From contig JBDSMH010000082.1 of the NCBI GenBank assembly GCA_039915945.1, positions 1 to 10,376 of the forward strand: a stretch of 10,376 nucleotides of DNA, in the 5' to 3' direction. This document shows positions 1 to 7,541 of the stretch, in pieces. The DNA comes from DATLFA01 sp039915945 (GTDB lineage: Bacteria; Actinomycetota; Acidimicrobiia; Acidimicrobiales; WLNW01). Made by a program: the position numbers and the translations under genes. The first letter of the stretch is position 1; every line of letters starts with the position of its first letter. A model generated the notes under the pieces. It had not been told where the DNA came from and ran no database searches. It saw nothing but the letters and a program-made list of their open reading frames with translations.

Positions 1-886
1 CGGTCCGGCCGTGCTCGACGATCTCGGGCACGGAGCCTTCCGCAAAGGCCAGCACCGGCGTCCCGCACGCGAGCGCTTCGATCATGACGAGACCGAACGG
101 TTCTGGCCACCGGATGGGATTGACGAGGGCAGTGGCGCCGGCCAGCAGGTCCAGCTTGCGTTGTCCGCCGACCGGGCCGATGTAGACGATGTCGCCGCCG
201 AGCCGCGGTTCGACGTCCTCGGCGAAATAGCGGCGCTCCTCTGGTTCCCACATCTTGGCCGCGATCATCAGCGGCTTTCCAGACGCCCGGGCGACCGTGA
301 TCGCGCGGTGCACGCCCTTGTCCGGGCTCATCCGCCCGAGGAACAACAAGTAGCCCCCCGCGCCATCGCCCATCGGAAAGTCGCCGACATCGACGCCGTG
401 GTGGATGACGGCGGCGATGCGGACGTCGGGTGCGCTGCGCCGCTGGGCATCAGAGATGGCGATGATCGGCACCCGCTCGGCAACGGCGCAGAAGTGAGCG
501 TTCATCTCTGGCGTGAACGGGCCGTGATTGGTGGTCACCACGGGCAGATCGGGTCGCCATGAACTCGCCCACACCGGGCCCGTCAGCGTGTGGTCGTGTA
601 CCAGGTCTACGTGGGAGAGCACTTCGTAGGCCCGTTGCACGTGTGCGAGCTCGGCGCCCGGGTCGGCGTTGGTGCCGAGGGCGTCGGGGTATAGCCACGA
701 ACAGTGGACGGGGCAGGTTGAGTCACCGGTGGTGAAGAGCTCGACGGAATGTCCGGCCGCGACGAGGCCGCGGGCCAGTTGGTCGACAACCAGTTCGGTT
801 CCTCCGTAGAGCGGCGGCGGCACCGCTACCCACGGCGGTGCGATGATCCCGATCCGTAACCGCCTTTCACCACGCCTTCGCCCCAT
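1..886 (-). CDS. GT4-family glycosyltransferase, 3' end cut off by the window edge
   Basis: A retaining GT-B glycosyltransferase that would move a sugar from a nucleotide donor to an unknown acceptor in the cytoplasm. I translated 295 residues, open to the left edge; family members are usually about 370-420 residues, so the C-terminal helices are missing. The N-terminal Rossmann start RIGIIAPPW (about residues 11-19) is followed by the glycine-rich PPPLYGGTE loop. The second domain opens with LLFLGRMSPDKGVHRA (near residue 195), and the donor-site EX7E motif is E262-P-F-G-L-V-M-I-E270, followed by ACGTPVLAF. The ATG at 886 is the only plausible start, preceding a basic stretch (MGRRRGERR), and it has no Shine-Dalgarno. 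It lies 36 nt from the DosR-like box at 922-935, so a leaderless transcript is likely. It is divergent from the HAD/GH65 gene, which hints at a shared role in glucan or disaccharide metabolism. Family is clear; the substrate cannot be told. Confidence 0.9.
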   Translation of the reverse strand, partial: MGRRRGERRLRIGIIAPPWVAVPPPLYGGTELVVDQLARGLVAAGHSVELFTTGDSTCPVHCSWLYPDALGTNADPGAELAHVQRAYEVLSHVDLVHDHTLTGPVWASSWRPDLPVVTTNHGPFTPEMNAHFCAVAERVPIIAISDAQRRSAPDVRIAAVIHHGVDVGDFPMGDGAGGYLLFLGRMSPDKGVHRAITVARASGKPLMIAAKMWEPEERRYFAEDVEPRLGGDIVYIGPVGGQRKLDLLAGATALVNPIRWPEPFGLVMIEALACGTPVLAFAEGSVPEIVEHGRT

Positions 887-921
887 CGGCCGAGTCTGCG
901 CCGAAGCAGGGCGGACGTGCA

Positions 922-935
922 GGGTCAAAGGTCCC
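922..935. promoter_or_regulatory. DosR/DevR-like box between divergent genes
   Basis: The site reads GGGTCAAAGGTCCC on plus and GGGACCTTTGACCC on minus, a full match to the dormancy-regulator core GGGNCNNNNGNCCC. It sits symmetrically: the GT start (886) and the GTG at 971 are each 36 nt from its edges. The hexamer CAGACT (minus, 898 to 893) and CAAGGT (plus, 959-964) both begin 24 nt from the box and fit NANNNT -10 elements placing transcription starts at the two start codons. Binding is inferred from the motif, and no regulator gene is in the window. Confidence 0.65.
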
Positions 936-970
936 TGGCCGTCCTTCGTCATTGGATGCAAGGTGCAAAG

Positions 971-3808
971 GTGGCGAACAGCGAATTGCATCTGGACCTG
1001 ATCGATGCCGCGGTCGTCGATCTGGATGGCGTGGTGACCGATACGGCAGCGATACACGCCGCCTCGTGGGGCGACCTCTTCGACAGCTTCCTCGCCACCA
1101 CGCACGATACGGCACCATTCGATCCTGATGCGGACTATCTGCGCTACGTGGATGGCAAGCCCCGAACCGACGGTGTCGTTTCGTTTCTGGCATCGCGCGG
1201 GATCACCTTGCCCATGGGCAGTCCAGATGATTCGCCCAACGGGGTCACCGTGTTCGGCCTCGGCAACCAGAAGGACAAGTTGTTTCGCGAGCGACTACAG
1301 CACGAGGGGCTACGCGTCTTCCCTGGCACGATTGCCTTCCTCCACCGACTTCGCGCGGCCGGGAAGCCGCTCGCGGTGGTGTCGGCCAGCCGGAACTGTC
1401 GCGACGTACTCACCGCCGCCGGGGTCGTCGGCCTGTTCGACGTGATCGTCGACGGCATCACCGCGGCCGACATCGGACTGCCCGGCAAACCCGACCCGGC
1501 GACCTTCCTGCGTGCCGCCGAACAGCTCGGCACCGTGCCCGCGCGCACCCTGCTCGTCGAGGACGCGGTGGCCGGAATCGAAGCCGGACGCCGCGGTGGA
1601 TTCACTCCGATCATCGCCGTCGACCGGCATCACCGCGCCGATGCCCTGCGACGTGCCGGGGCCGACATCGTGGTCACCGACCTGGCGGATCTGACGGTGG
1701 TGAGCGATCAGCACGGTACGGGAAATACCTGGTCGGTCGTGAGGGACGAGTCCGTGATCACAGCCGGCAATCGGGCCCACGATGCGCTATTCGCCCTCAG
1801 CGACGGCACCATAGGCGTGCGCGGTGACCTCGAGACCGGCGCTCCCGGTCGAGCATGGCTGACGCTCGTCGCGGGTGCCTTCGGCCTCGGTGCCGACGGT
1901 GATGGCCTGGTTCGGTTGGTTCCCGGTCCTTCGTTGACGGCCGTACCTTCGCCAGATCCGGGAGTGGTCGTGCCTGCGATGCGACGGAGACTCGACCTCC
2001 GATCGGGGGTGCTCGAGTGCCGCCCGGCCGGTGGCGGTCACGGGGCGAGGACGACTCGGTTCGTGTCCCTTTCGAGGCCGGGTCTTGTGGCGTTCAGGGC
2101 TGAGGGCGACCCAGGCCAGCAGTGGCCCGACCGCGCGTTGGAGGCACCGCGCCTAGAAACCGCGCAAGGCCTGGCCGCCGCGTTCACCTACGAGGAGGGC
2201 GAACTGGATGAGGGGGTGTCGTGGGCAGAGACACGCAGCGATCGGGCACATGTCGTCGCAGTCTCCCAGCAGCGGTCCGGCGCCGGTCCGACAGGGGCGT
2301 GGCTCGAGCGGCTCAGTGTGTTCCGCACCGACACCGGCGACACGCGGCACGAAGCAGAGCAAGCTCTTTTCGATGCATCGCAGCAGGGCTTCGACGCGCT
2401 GCTGGCTGAGCATCGCCGCGTCTGGGCACAACGTTGGGATGCCGCCGACATCGAAATCGACGGCGACGACTGCTCCCAGGCGGCGATCCGCTTCGCTCTC
2501 TTCCACCTCCTGTCGTGTGCGCCAACCTCCGGCGAGGCTGGAGTCGCGGCGCGCGGCCTCACCGGGCTCGCGTACGCGGGCCACGTATTCTGGGACGCCG
2601 ACGTGTTCGTCCTGCCGGTACTCGCCGCGACCTTGCCCGAGGCGGCCGCCACGATGATCGAGTACCGCGCCCGGCGACTCCCCGCATCCCGACGGGCTGC
2701 CGCGGCGAGTGGCCGCACCGGCGCTCGTTTTCCGTGGGAGTCCGCTGACACAGGCGAGGACGTCACGCCCATCTCGGTTCGCGATCACGAAGGGGAAGTC
2801 GTCGCGATACTGACTGGTTCGCACGAAGAGCACATCACCGCCGACGTGGCGTGGGCAGCGCTGCATTACGTTGAATGGAGCGGGGATTCCAGCGTCCTCG
2901 ACGGCGTTGCCGGCAGCCTGGTGAGCGAGACGGCCCGCTATTGGGCATCGCGGATCCGCATCGCCGACGACGGCCGCGCGCACCTCGACGCGGTGATGGG
3001 TCCCGACGAGTACCACGAGGTTGTCGACGACAACGCATTCACTAACATCATGGTCCGCTGGCATCTGCGCCGCGCTGCGACGATGGGAGCATCCGCCGAC
3101 CCCGAAGAGGCGTCGCGCTGGCGGCACTTGGCGGACGCGTTGACCGACGGCTTCGACGATGTCACCCGTCGACATGAACAGTTCGCCGGCTTCTGGCAGC
3201 TCGAGCCGTTGAGGATCACCGAGATCACCGACGTGCCGGTCGCGGCAGATGTGCTGCTCGGTCGGCGACGCGTCGCCCACGCGCAGGTCATCAAGCAGCC
3301 CGACGTACTCATGGCGCATCACCTCGTGCCCGACGAGCTCCCCGCGGGCTCCCTCGATGCTGATCTCGCCTTCTACCTCCCGCGGACCGCGCACGGCAGT
3401 TCACTCTCTCCCGCCATTTGCGCCTCGCTTCTCGCACGAGCGGGACGGCCAGAGGAAGCCATCGCACTGTTCGACCTGGCCGCCCGGCTCGATCTCGACG
3501 ACCTCACCGGCATGACCGGGGGCGGGCTGCACTTGGCGACGTTCGGGGGGCTTTGGCAGGCAGTGGTCTTCGGCTTCGCCGGGGTTCGTCCGTCCGGCGA
3601 CATCCTTCGCGTCGACCCGGCGTTGCCGGCCCGTTGGTCGAGGGTGCGACTCCGCCTCCGATTTCGACAAACCGCGATCCGGCTGGATCTGGCTCACGAC
3701 CGTGTCGTCATCGACGCAGACGGTCCGGCCTGCCTCGCAGTTCACGGCATCCCGGTGCGAGGTTCAACCGAATTGGTGAGGGAACAACACGGGTGGAGGC
3801 AACGATGA
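971..3808 (+). CDS. HAD beta-phosphoglucomutase / GH65 disaccharide phosphorylase fusion
   Basis: Bifunctional cytoplasmic enzyme. GH65 phosphorylases split an alpha-glucosyl disaccharide (maltose, trehalose or similar) with phosphate, giving beta-glucose-1-phosphate; a beta-phosphoglucomutase turns that into glucose-6-phosphate. The HAD part is about residues 10-240 of 945: nucleophile/acid pair D17-x-D19 with the T-A-x-x-H29 signature of phosphoglucomutases, SASRN (138-142), GKPDP (K173 at its core) and VEDA (E197, D198). GH65 follows: an N-terminal beta-sandwich from about 250, then the (alpha/alpha)6 barrel with HVFWDADV (538-545), FPWES (587-591), catalytic acid E680 in MGPDEYHE, KQPD (775-778) and phosphate-binding HGSS (808-811). 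The reading frame opens further upstream at GTG 917 behind a weak AGCAGGG, but that start would place the DosR-like box inside the gene; GTG 971, 36 nt from the box, fits a leaderless start. It resembles M. tuberculosis Rv2006 without its middle OtsB domain, or Rv3400 joined to Rv3401. Substrate is not determined. Confidence 0.9.
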   Translation: MANSELHLDLIDAAVVDLDGVVTDTAAIHAASWGDLFDSFLATTHDTAPFDPDADYLRYVDGKPRTDGVVSFLASRGITLPMGSPDDSPNGVTVFGLGNQKDKLFRERLQHEGLRVFPGTIAFLHRLRAAGKPLAVVSASRNCRDVLTAAGVVGLFDVIVDGITAADIGLPGKPDPATFLRAAEQLGTVPARTLLVEDAVAGIEAGRRGGFTPIIAVDRHHRADALRRAGADIVVTDLADLTVVSDQHGTGNTWSVVRDESVITAGNRAHDALFALSDGTIGVRGDLETGAPGRAWLTLVAGAFGLGADGDGLVRLVPGPSLTAVPSPDPGVVVPAMRRRLDLRSGVLECRPAGGGHGARTTRFVSLSRPGLVAFRAEGDPGQQWPDRALEAPRLETAQGLAAAFTYEEGELDEGVSWAETRSDRAHVVAVSQQRSGAGPTGAWLERLSVFRTDTGDTRHEAEQALFDASQQGFDALLAEHRRVWAQRWDAADIEIDGDDCSQAAIRFALFHLLSCAPTSGEAGVAARGLTGLAYAGHVFWDADVFVLPVLAATLPEAAATMIEYRARRLPASRRAAAASGRTGARFPWESADTGEDVTPISVRDHEGEVVAILTGSHEEHITADVAWAALHYVEWSGDSSVLDGVAGSLVSETARYWASRIRIADDGRAHLDAVMGPDEYHEVVDDNAFTNIMVRWHLRRAATMGASADPEEASRWRHLADALTDGFDDVTRRHEQFAGFWQLEPLRITEITDVPVAADVLLGRRRVAHAQVIKQPDVLMAHHLVPDELPAGSLDADLAFYLPRTAHGSSLSPAICASLLARAGRPEEAIALFDLAARLDLDDLTGMTGGGLHLATFGGLWQAVVFGFAGVRPSGDILRVDPALPARWSRVRLRLRFRQTAIRLDLAHDRVVIDADGPACLAVHGIPVRGSTELVREQHGWRQR

Positions 3809-4560
3809 CCGTGATCCTGGCCGCCATCGACGACAGCGCTGCAGCGTTGCCCGTTCTTCGGGCGGCGGCGGCGATGGCTCTGACGCTCGGGGCCGCAGCT
3901 CAGGCTGTCCACGTCCGTGAAGGGATACACGAAACCGCCATGGCGGCGGCCCGACACGCCGGCATCTCGATCCAAGTCGTCGACGGCGACCCAGTGGATC
4001 GCATCGTCGAGCTGAGTGCTACTACCACGGTGTCGATGGTGGTGGTTGGCGCGCGGCGCCATCGCGCCGGGCCTCGGCCGTGGGGCCATGTCGCTTTCGC
4101 AGTCATGGCGCAGGTGCGCAAGCCGGTGCTCGTGGTCCCGCCCGATGCCCGCCTGCCCAGGTCTGAACGAATCCACCGCGTCTTGATCCCGCTCGAGGGC
4201 ACCGCGCACAGCGCCGACGCAGTCGCTGCGGAGCTGCAGGCACTCAGCCGCGCCGGCGTGAGCATCACCGTGTTGCATGTCTTCCACCCCGGCACTGCGC
4301 CGCGGTTCTGGGACCAGGCCGGTCATGCCGGCCAAAGCTGGGGAACAGAGTTCCTCGCCCACTGGTGTGATCAGCCCGCCGACTTATGCCTCCGCAGCGG
4401 CGAAGTGGTGGCGGCGATACTCGACGTAGCCGCCAGCGAATCCATCGACGTCATTGCCCTGGGCTGGTCCCAGAACACCGCGGGGGACCGGGCCCGGGTC
4501 GTGCGCGACATCGTCGGCCGATCCAATATTCCCGTGCTCTTGACGCCAACCAGCCGTTGA
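3805..4560 (+). CDS. Universal stress protein, two degenerate USP domains
   Basis: A 251-residue cytoplasmic protein with two USP-like alpha/beta domains. Domain 1 (about 1-113) opens VILAAIDDS and ends KPVLVVPPD; domain 2 (about 123-248) opens HRVLIPLEG and ends NIPVLLTP. Neither keeps the ATP-binding G-2x-G-9x-G(S/T) pattern: the equivalent loops begin GARRHRAGP (residue 82) and GWSQNTAGD (residue 220). It may therefore not bind ATP. Its ATG overlaps the stop of the HAD/GH65 gene (ATGA) and has a GGAGG site at 3795-3799, 5 nt upstream, so the two are translationally coupled. The pairing recalls Rv2005c beside Rv2006 in the M. tuberculosis dormancy regulon, though here both lie on the same strand. 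Molecular role unknown; the stress link is by family and context. Confidence 0.85.
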   Translation: MTVILAAIDDSAAALPVLRAAAAMALTLGAAAQAVHVREGIHETAMAAARHAGISIQVVDGDPVDRIVELSATTTVSMVVVGARRHRAGPRPWGHVAFAVMAQVRKPVLVVPPDARLPRSERIHRVLIPLEGTAHSADAVAAELQALSRAGVSITVLHVFHPGTAPRFWDQAGHAGQSWGTEFLAHWCDQPADLCLRSGEVVAAILDVAASESIDVIALGWSQNTAGDRARVVRDIVGRSNIPVLLTPTSR

Positions 4561-4599
4561 CCGCCATCATTTGGCCGGCCCGGCCCGCTCACCACATCC

Positions 4600-4613
4600 G
4601 GGACTTCGGTCCC
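4600..4613 (+). promoter_or_regulatory. DosR/DevR-like box upstream of the zinc-ribbon/USP operon
   Basis: GGGACTTCGGTCCC is the cleanest copy in the window, matching GGGNCNNNNGNCCC in full, with near-complementary halves. The hexamer CAGACT (4638-4643), identical to the one before the GT gene, starts 25 nt downstream as a -10 candidate. A transcription start near 4650 would leave a leader of about 22 nt holding the GGAGG of the next gene. This 111-bp gap also holds a GC-only inverted repeat at 4573-4585. Confidence 0.7.
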
Positions 4614-4671
4614 TTCAAAGCGACCTCTGCGCAGGAGCAGACTGAACGTAGCAACAGTGTCGGAGGCGACC

Positions 4672-5025
4672 GTGACGACCCAAGAGCCCGGTGAATCGAG
4701 ACCAGTCAGCGCGACGCCTAACCCGACGACGACGATGACGACGCACGGGCAGTTTGGGCTCGGGGTCATCGATACGTGCCCCGAGTGTCAGTCGGATGAC
4801 CTTTGCGCGGTTCATGACGGGCGCGGCACGAACTTCTTCTGCAAGTCATGTGGTGCGTGTTGGTCGATGAGCATGGGTTGGGTACGTCGTGTGAACCCAA
4901 CGACATGCCACAAGTGTGGTCGGCAAAGTGAATGCCTCGCGAAGCAAGCGGCCGAGACAGCGACCTTCCCGCGATCGCCAGCGAAGGAGACACCGGCGCG
5001 AGTCGGCAAGGAGGCACCGTTATGA
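4672..5025 (+). CDS. Small zinc-ribbon protein of unknown function
   Basis: A 117-residue soluble protein. A disordered Pro/Thr-rich N-terminus (1-30) is followed by a probable zinc ribbon: CPEC (36-39) and CKSC (57-60), then G-A-C-W. After an MGWVRRV stretch comes a third pair, CHKC (79-82), with C88 close behind, so a second metal site is possible. The C-terminus is low-complexity and charged. I chose GTG 4672 because GGAGG (4662-4666) lies 5 nt before it; the in-frame GTG at 4657 has no such site. It is first in an operon behind the DosR-like box at 4600, and its stop overlaps the USP start (ATGA), so the two are made together. I recognise a general type of actinobacterial Cys-rich small protein, not a named family. 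Nucleic acid, protein or redox-sensitive metal binding are all possible. Confidence 0.75.
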   Translation: MTTQEPGESRPVSATPNPTTTMTTHGQFGLGVIDTCPECQSDDLCAVHDGRGTNFFCKSCGACWSMSMGWVRRVNPTTCHKCGRQSECLAKQAAETATFPRSPAKETPARVGKEAPL

Positions 5026-5906
5026 CGATGCAGGCGCAGATTCTCGTTCCCGTCGATGGCAGCGCAGCGGCAAAGAGAGCCGTCGGCTACGCCGCGCAGC
5101 TCGCGAATCGGCTGGGCGCGCGTATTTCATTCGCTCATGTGCAAGCGCCGATTGGATCGGTCGTAGAGCTGAAGGCGACTGACGAGGAAGGCAAGGCGAT
5201 GCTCGCTTCCATTGCGGCCGCCTACCCAGACGCAGACGCGTCGACCGCCATCGTGGTCGGCACCAGCGTCGCGTGCGCAATTTGCGACGCGTTCCCCGAC
5301 GCCATTCTCGTAGTCGGCAGCGACCACGCTGCTCGACATGCAGTTGGCGCGAAAGACTCGGTAGCCGAAGCGTTGGTGCGTGAAGCCCACCATCATCCGA
5401 TACTCGTGGTCGGGCCCCACGCCGGAGCGGACTCACTCGACGGCCCCATCGCGATCGCGCTCGACGGCTCGAAGGTAGCGGAGGACGCACTGCTCATGGT
5501 GCTCGTTTGGACGCGCGTTTTCGCCACCCCGGTGCAGCTTGTCCAAGTCGTCTCGACTCGGGCCGCGGCCAGCGAGACCGGCCCGCCTACGAGCGACTAC
5601 CTGGAGTCGGTGCAAGCCCACCTGAGCGCCGGCGGGCTGGATGCTGAGTGCTATGTGATCGTGGACGACGATCCCGTCGCGGGTCTGGTACGCCATCTCA
5701 ACGAACATCGCTGTTCACTCGTGATGATGTCGACGCACGCCCGCCGTGGCCTCGAACGAGCAGCCTTCGGCAGCGTGACGATGGGCGTGATTGCGGCGGG
5801 CCCGTGCACTGTCTGTGCCGTGCATCCCGACACGGTCGTTCAGCCGCAGCTCACTGCCGGATCACCGCCCGACCACACGCAGCTCGTACCCCGGCATACG
5901 AAATGA
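5022..5906 (+). CDS. Tandem universal stress protein (two USP domains)
   Basis: A 294-residue protein, the usual length of mycobacterial tandem USPs such as Rv2005c and Rv2623. Domain 1 (about 4-132) starts QILVPVDGS and ends HPILVVGP; domain 2 (about 142-268) starts PIAIALDGS and ends CTVCAVHP. The ATP loop is altered in both: domain 1 has GSDH followed nine residues later by DS, where G-S/T is expected (residues 99-113), and domain 2 has S-T-H-A then GS (237-251), with Ser and Ala in place of the first two glycines. In known tandem USPs ATP binding is tied to growth arrest, so these changes matter. AAGGAGG (5008-5014) lies 7 nt before the ATG, which overlaps the preceding stop. The family is certain; nucleotide binding is open. 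Confidence 0.92.
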   Translation: MTMQAQILVPVDGSAAAKRAVGYAAQLANRLGARISFAHVQAPIGSVVELKATDEEGKAMLASIAAAYPDADASTAIVVGTSVACAICDAFPDAILVVGSDHAARHAVGAKDSVAEALVREAHHHPILVVGPHAGADSLDGPIAIALDGSKVAEDALLMVLVWTRVFATPVQLVQVVSTRAAASETGPPTSDYLESVQAHLSAGGLDAECYVIVDDDPVAGLVRHLNEHRCSLVMMSTHARRGLERAAFGSVTMGVIAAGPCTVCAVHPDTVVQPQLTAGSPPDHTQLVPRHTK

Positions 5907-6560
5907 GGCATCGCGCGATCCTCGCGACGCGGTGCGGTGCTGATGTCATCGAGCACCATGCGCTGGGCCGAGACTTCTCTCGCTGTGAAGTCGTACCGGC
6001 TGTTGACGCATCACCCCACAGCGCCGTCGTCGTTGTGGCGCGAACTGCGCGATGAGCTCCCACCCCCGTTGGGAGCCAAACCCAACATCTACGCCTCGGA
6101 TCTCAGTTGGGAGTTTCTCGCAGTCGTTCTCGATCGCTACATGGCCGGCATCGGGCTTCTCGTGGATGGGGGCCGACTCGGGGCGGTGTTGTTCCAGTTT
6201 CCACGGTACGTGTATCCGTCACGACGATCGTACGGCTACCTCGAATGGCTCGCCGCTCGTCTCGATGATGTCCAAACGGCGGTCGAATTCCGTCAAAGTC
6301 GATGGATGGATGACGGCCATCGTGTATCCACACTCGATTTCCTTGCTGCGAATGGCCTTGCGTACGTGAGCGCCGACGAGCCACAAGGGTTCCCTATTTC
6401 GATGCCGCGCAGCGAGGCGCTCCACCATGGAACGAGACCGGTGCGCGTGCTGATGAACAACTGCTACAGCGACTACGCCGTGCGCGCTGCACGAACGTTG
6501 AGCGCTCAGTTGATCTCGCATCACCCGGTGCGTGGCACCGGAGACGCCGCATTCCAATGA
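5903..6560 (+). pseudogene. DUF72 (YecE-like) gene remnant
   Basis: From 5937 an open frame to 6560 encodes clear DUF72 blocks: VKSYRLLTHHPT, GRLGAVLFQFPRYV, TAVEFRQSRW, LAYVSADEPQGFP and the C-terminal VRVLMNNCYSDYAV. DUF72 proteins are TIM-barrel-like, usually about 240-290 residues, of unknown function. Two parts are missing. Nearly all the N-terminus before the W-A-E...VKS block is gone, and about 65 residues that should lie between the Asp-Glu-Pro-Gln-Gly block and the Asn-Asn-Cys block are absent, including the conserved R-x-H-G-R strand. The probable old start is ATG 5903, overlapping the USP stop; in that frame an AILATRCGAD stretch faintly resembles the family's usual start, then the frame breaks near 5955. 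This looks like a gene with two internal deletions. A short functional derivative made from 5937 is less likely. Confidence 0.65.
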
Positions 6561-7476
6561 CCCGAGCGCTGACCATCCTGGGCACAGCCGCACAGAGCCC
6601 CACCGCCAGCCGGAACCAGAACGGCTACCTCTTGCGCTGGGACAACGAGGTGATCCTGTTCGATCCGGGCGAAGGTACGCAGCGCCAGATGCTCCTCGCC
6701 CGCGCCTCTGCGGCCAGTCTCACCCGCATCTGCATAACTCACTTTCACGGCGATCACTGCCTCGGCTTGCCCGGTGTCGTGCAGCGCCGTTCGCTCGACC
6801 GCAGCCCCGCGCCGCTTGATCTCCACTACCCGACCAGCCGGCAGCTGCACATCGAAGCTCTGCTGGCGGCAACCGAGTGGGACGCCGACACGCTCGAACT
6901 TCGCCTGCACCCGACGAACGACGGTGCCTCCATCGCCCTCGATGACCACTTACGCCTTGTCGCCAAGGCGTTGGACCACACGACCGACACCCTTGGATGG
7001 CGACTCGAGGAAGCACCGCGCCTTCACCTCGACGTCGAGCGACTCACCGGTCTCGGCATCGAAGGCGCCGAGATCGGCACGTTACAGAAGCAGGTTGGTA
7101 CGAGCAGCGCGGGCGGCGCGTCGACATCGATGACGTCAGCACCGTAACGCCGGGACAGCGGTTCGCGTTGGTCATAAATACTCGTCGATGCGCGGGGGCA
7201 AGCGAACTCGCGGAGGCAGCCGATCTGCTAGTGATCGAAGCGACATACCTCGAGAGCGAAGCAGCGTTGGCGGCACCCCACGGTCATCTCACCGCACGCG
7301 AAGCCGCGGAAGTCGCCAGTGAGGCAAAGGCCCGACGAACCGTCTTGTCACACTTCTCCGGTCGCTACACGGATCTGGCAGCCTTCGCCGAACAGACGAG
7401 AGACATCGTGGAGGACTGCATTGTCGGGACCGATCTCACGGTCGTCGCAGTACCGCGCCGGCGAGATGCCGATTGA
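6557..7476 (+). pseudogene. rnz: RNase Z (tRNase Z) family gene with a frameshift
   Basis: A metallo-beta-lactamase-fold endonuclease family that trims tRNA 3' ends. The first frame (6557 on) has the family start LTILGTAAQSPTASRN, FDPGEGTQRQM (35-45), the metal motif H62-F-H64-G-D66-H67 and H141. After GIEGAEIGTLQ (about 7087) homology jumps to the next frame: GWYEQRGRRVDIDDVS, PGQRFALVINTRRC, DLLVIEATYL, GHLTAREAA and LSHFSGRY, ending at 7476. One base appears lost around 7085-7094; the total of 920 nt is one short of a 306-residue gene, the usual size. No slippery heptamer is present, so programmed shifting is unlikely. In addition, the metal-bridging Asp of the D-T motif is Asn (7177-7179). 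The ATG overlaps the DUF72 stop. Read as written, it gives a 196-residue protein without the last metal ligands. Confidence 0.8.
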
Positions 7477-7541
7477 ACCCGTGTCCGTCGCGCTACCGCT
7501 CGCCGCGCACGGAGTGCCACGTCGTTCAACTCGCCGCCCGG

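Noticed and set aside
1743..1753. GGGACGAGTCC, resembling a dormancy box
   Set aside because: Inside the HAD/GH65 coding region, with too short a spacer and no promoter context.
2153..3394. Long minus-strand open frame (413 codons) opposite the GH65 domain
   Set aside because: The plus strand encodes an intact GH65 catalytic domain with all motifs; the antisense frame shows no recognisable domain and is a GC-rich shadow.
4484..4495. GGGACCGGGCCC, resembling a dormancy box
   Set aside because: Inside the USP coding region near its end, wrong spacing, and 105 nt upstream of the much better site at 4600.
4573..4585. GC-only inverted repeat GGCCG-GCC-CGGCC after the 251-residue USP, as a terminator
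   Set aside because: Only a 5-bp stem with a 3-nt loop and no T-tract; possible in GC-rich actinobacteria but not enough to call.
5904..6560. The DUF72 remnant is in frame with the USP, separated only by TGA 5904-5906, suggesting a read-through fusion
   Set aside because: The frame match has a one-in-three chance, the intervening codons resemble neither family, and the ATGA overlap gives a simpler explanation.
7078..7100. Programmed -1 frameshift in RNase Z
   Set aside because: No X-XXY-YYZ slippery heptamer near the junction, no such regulation known for this family, and a catalytic Asp is lost as well.
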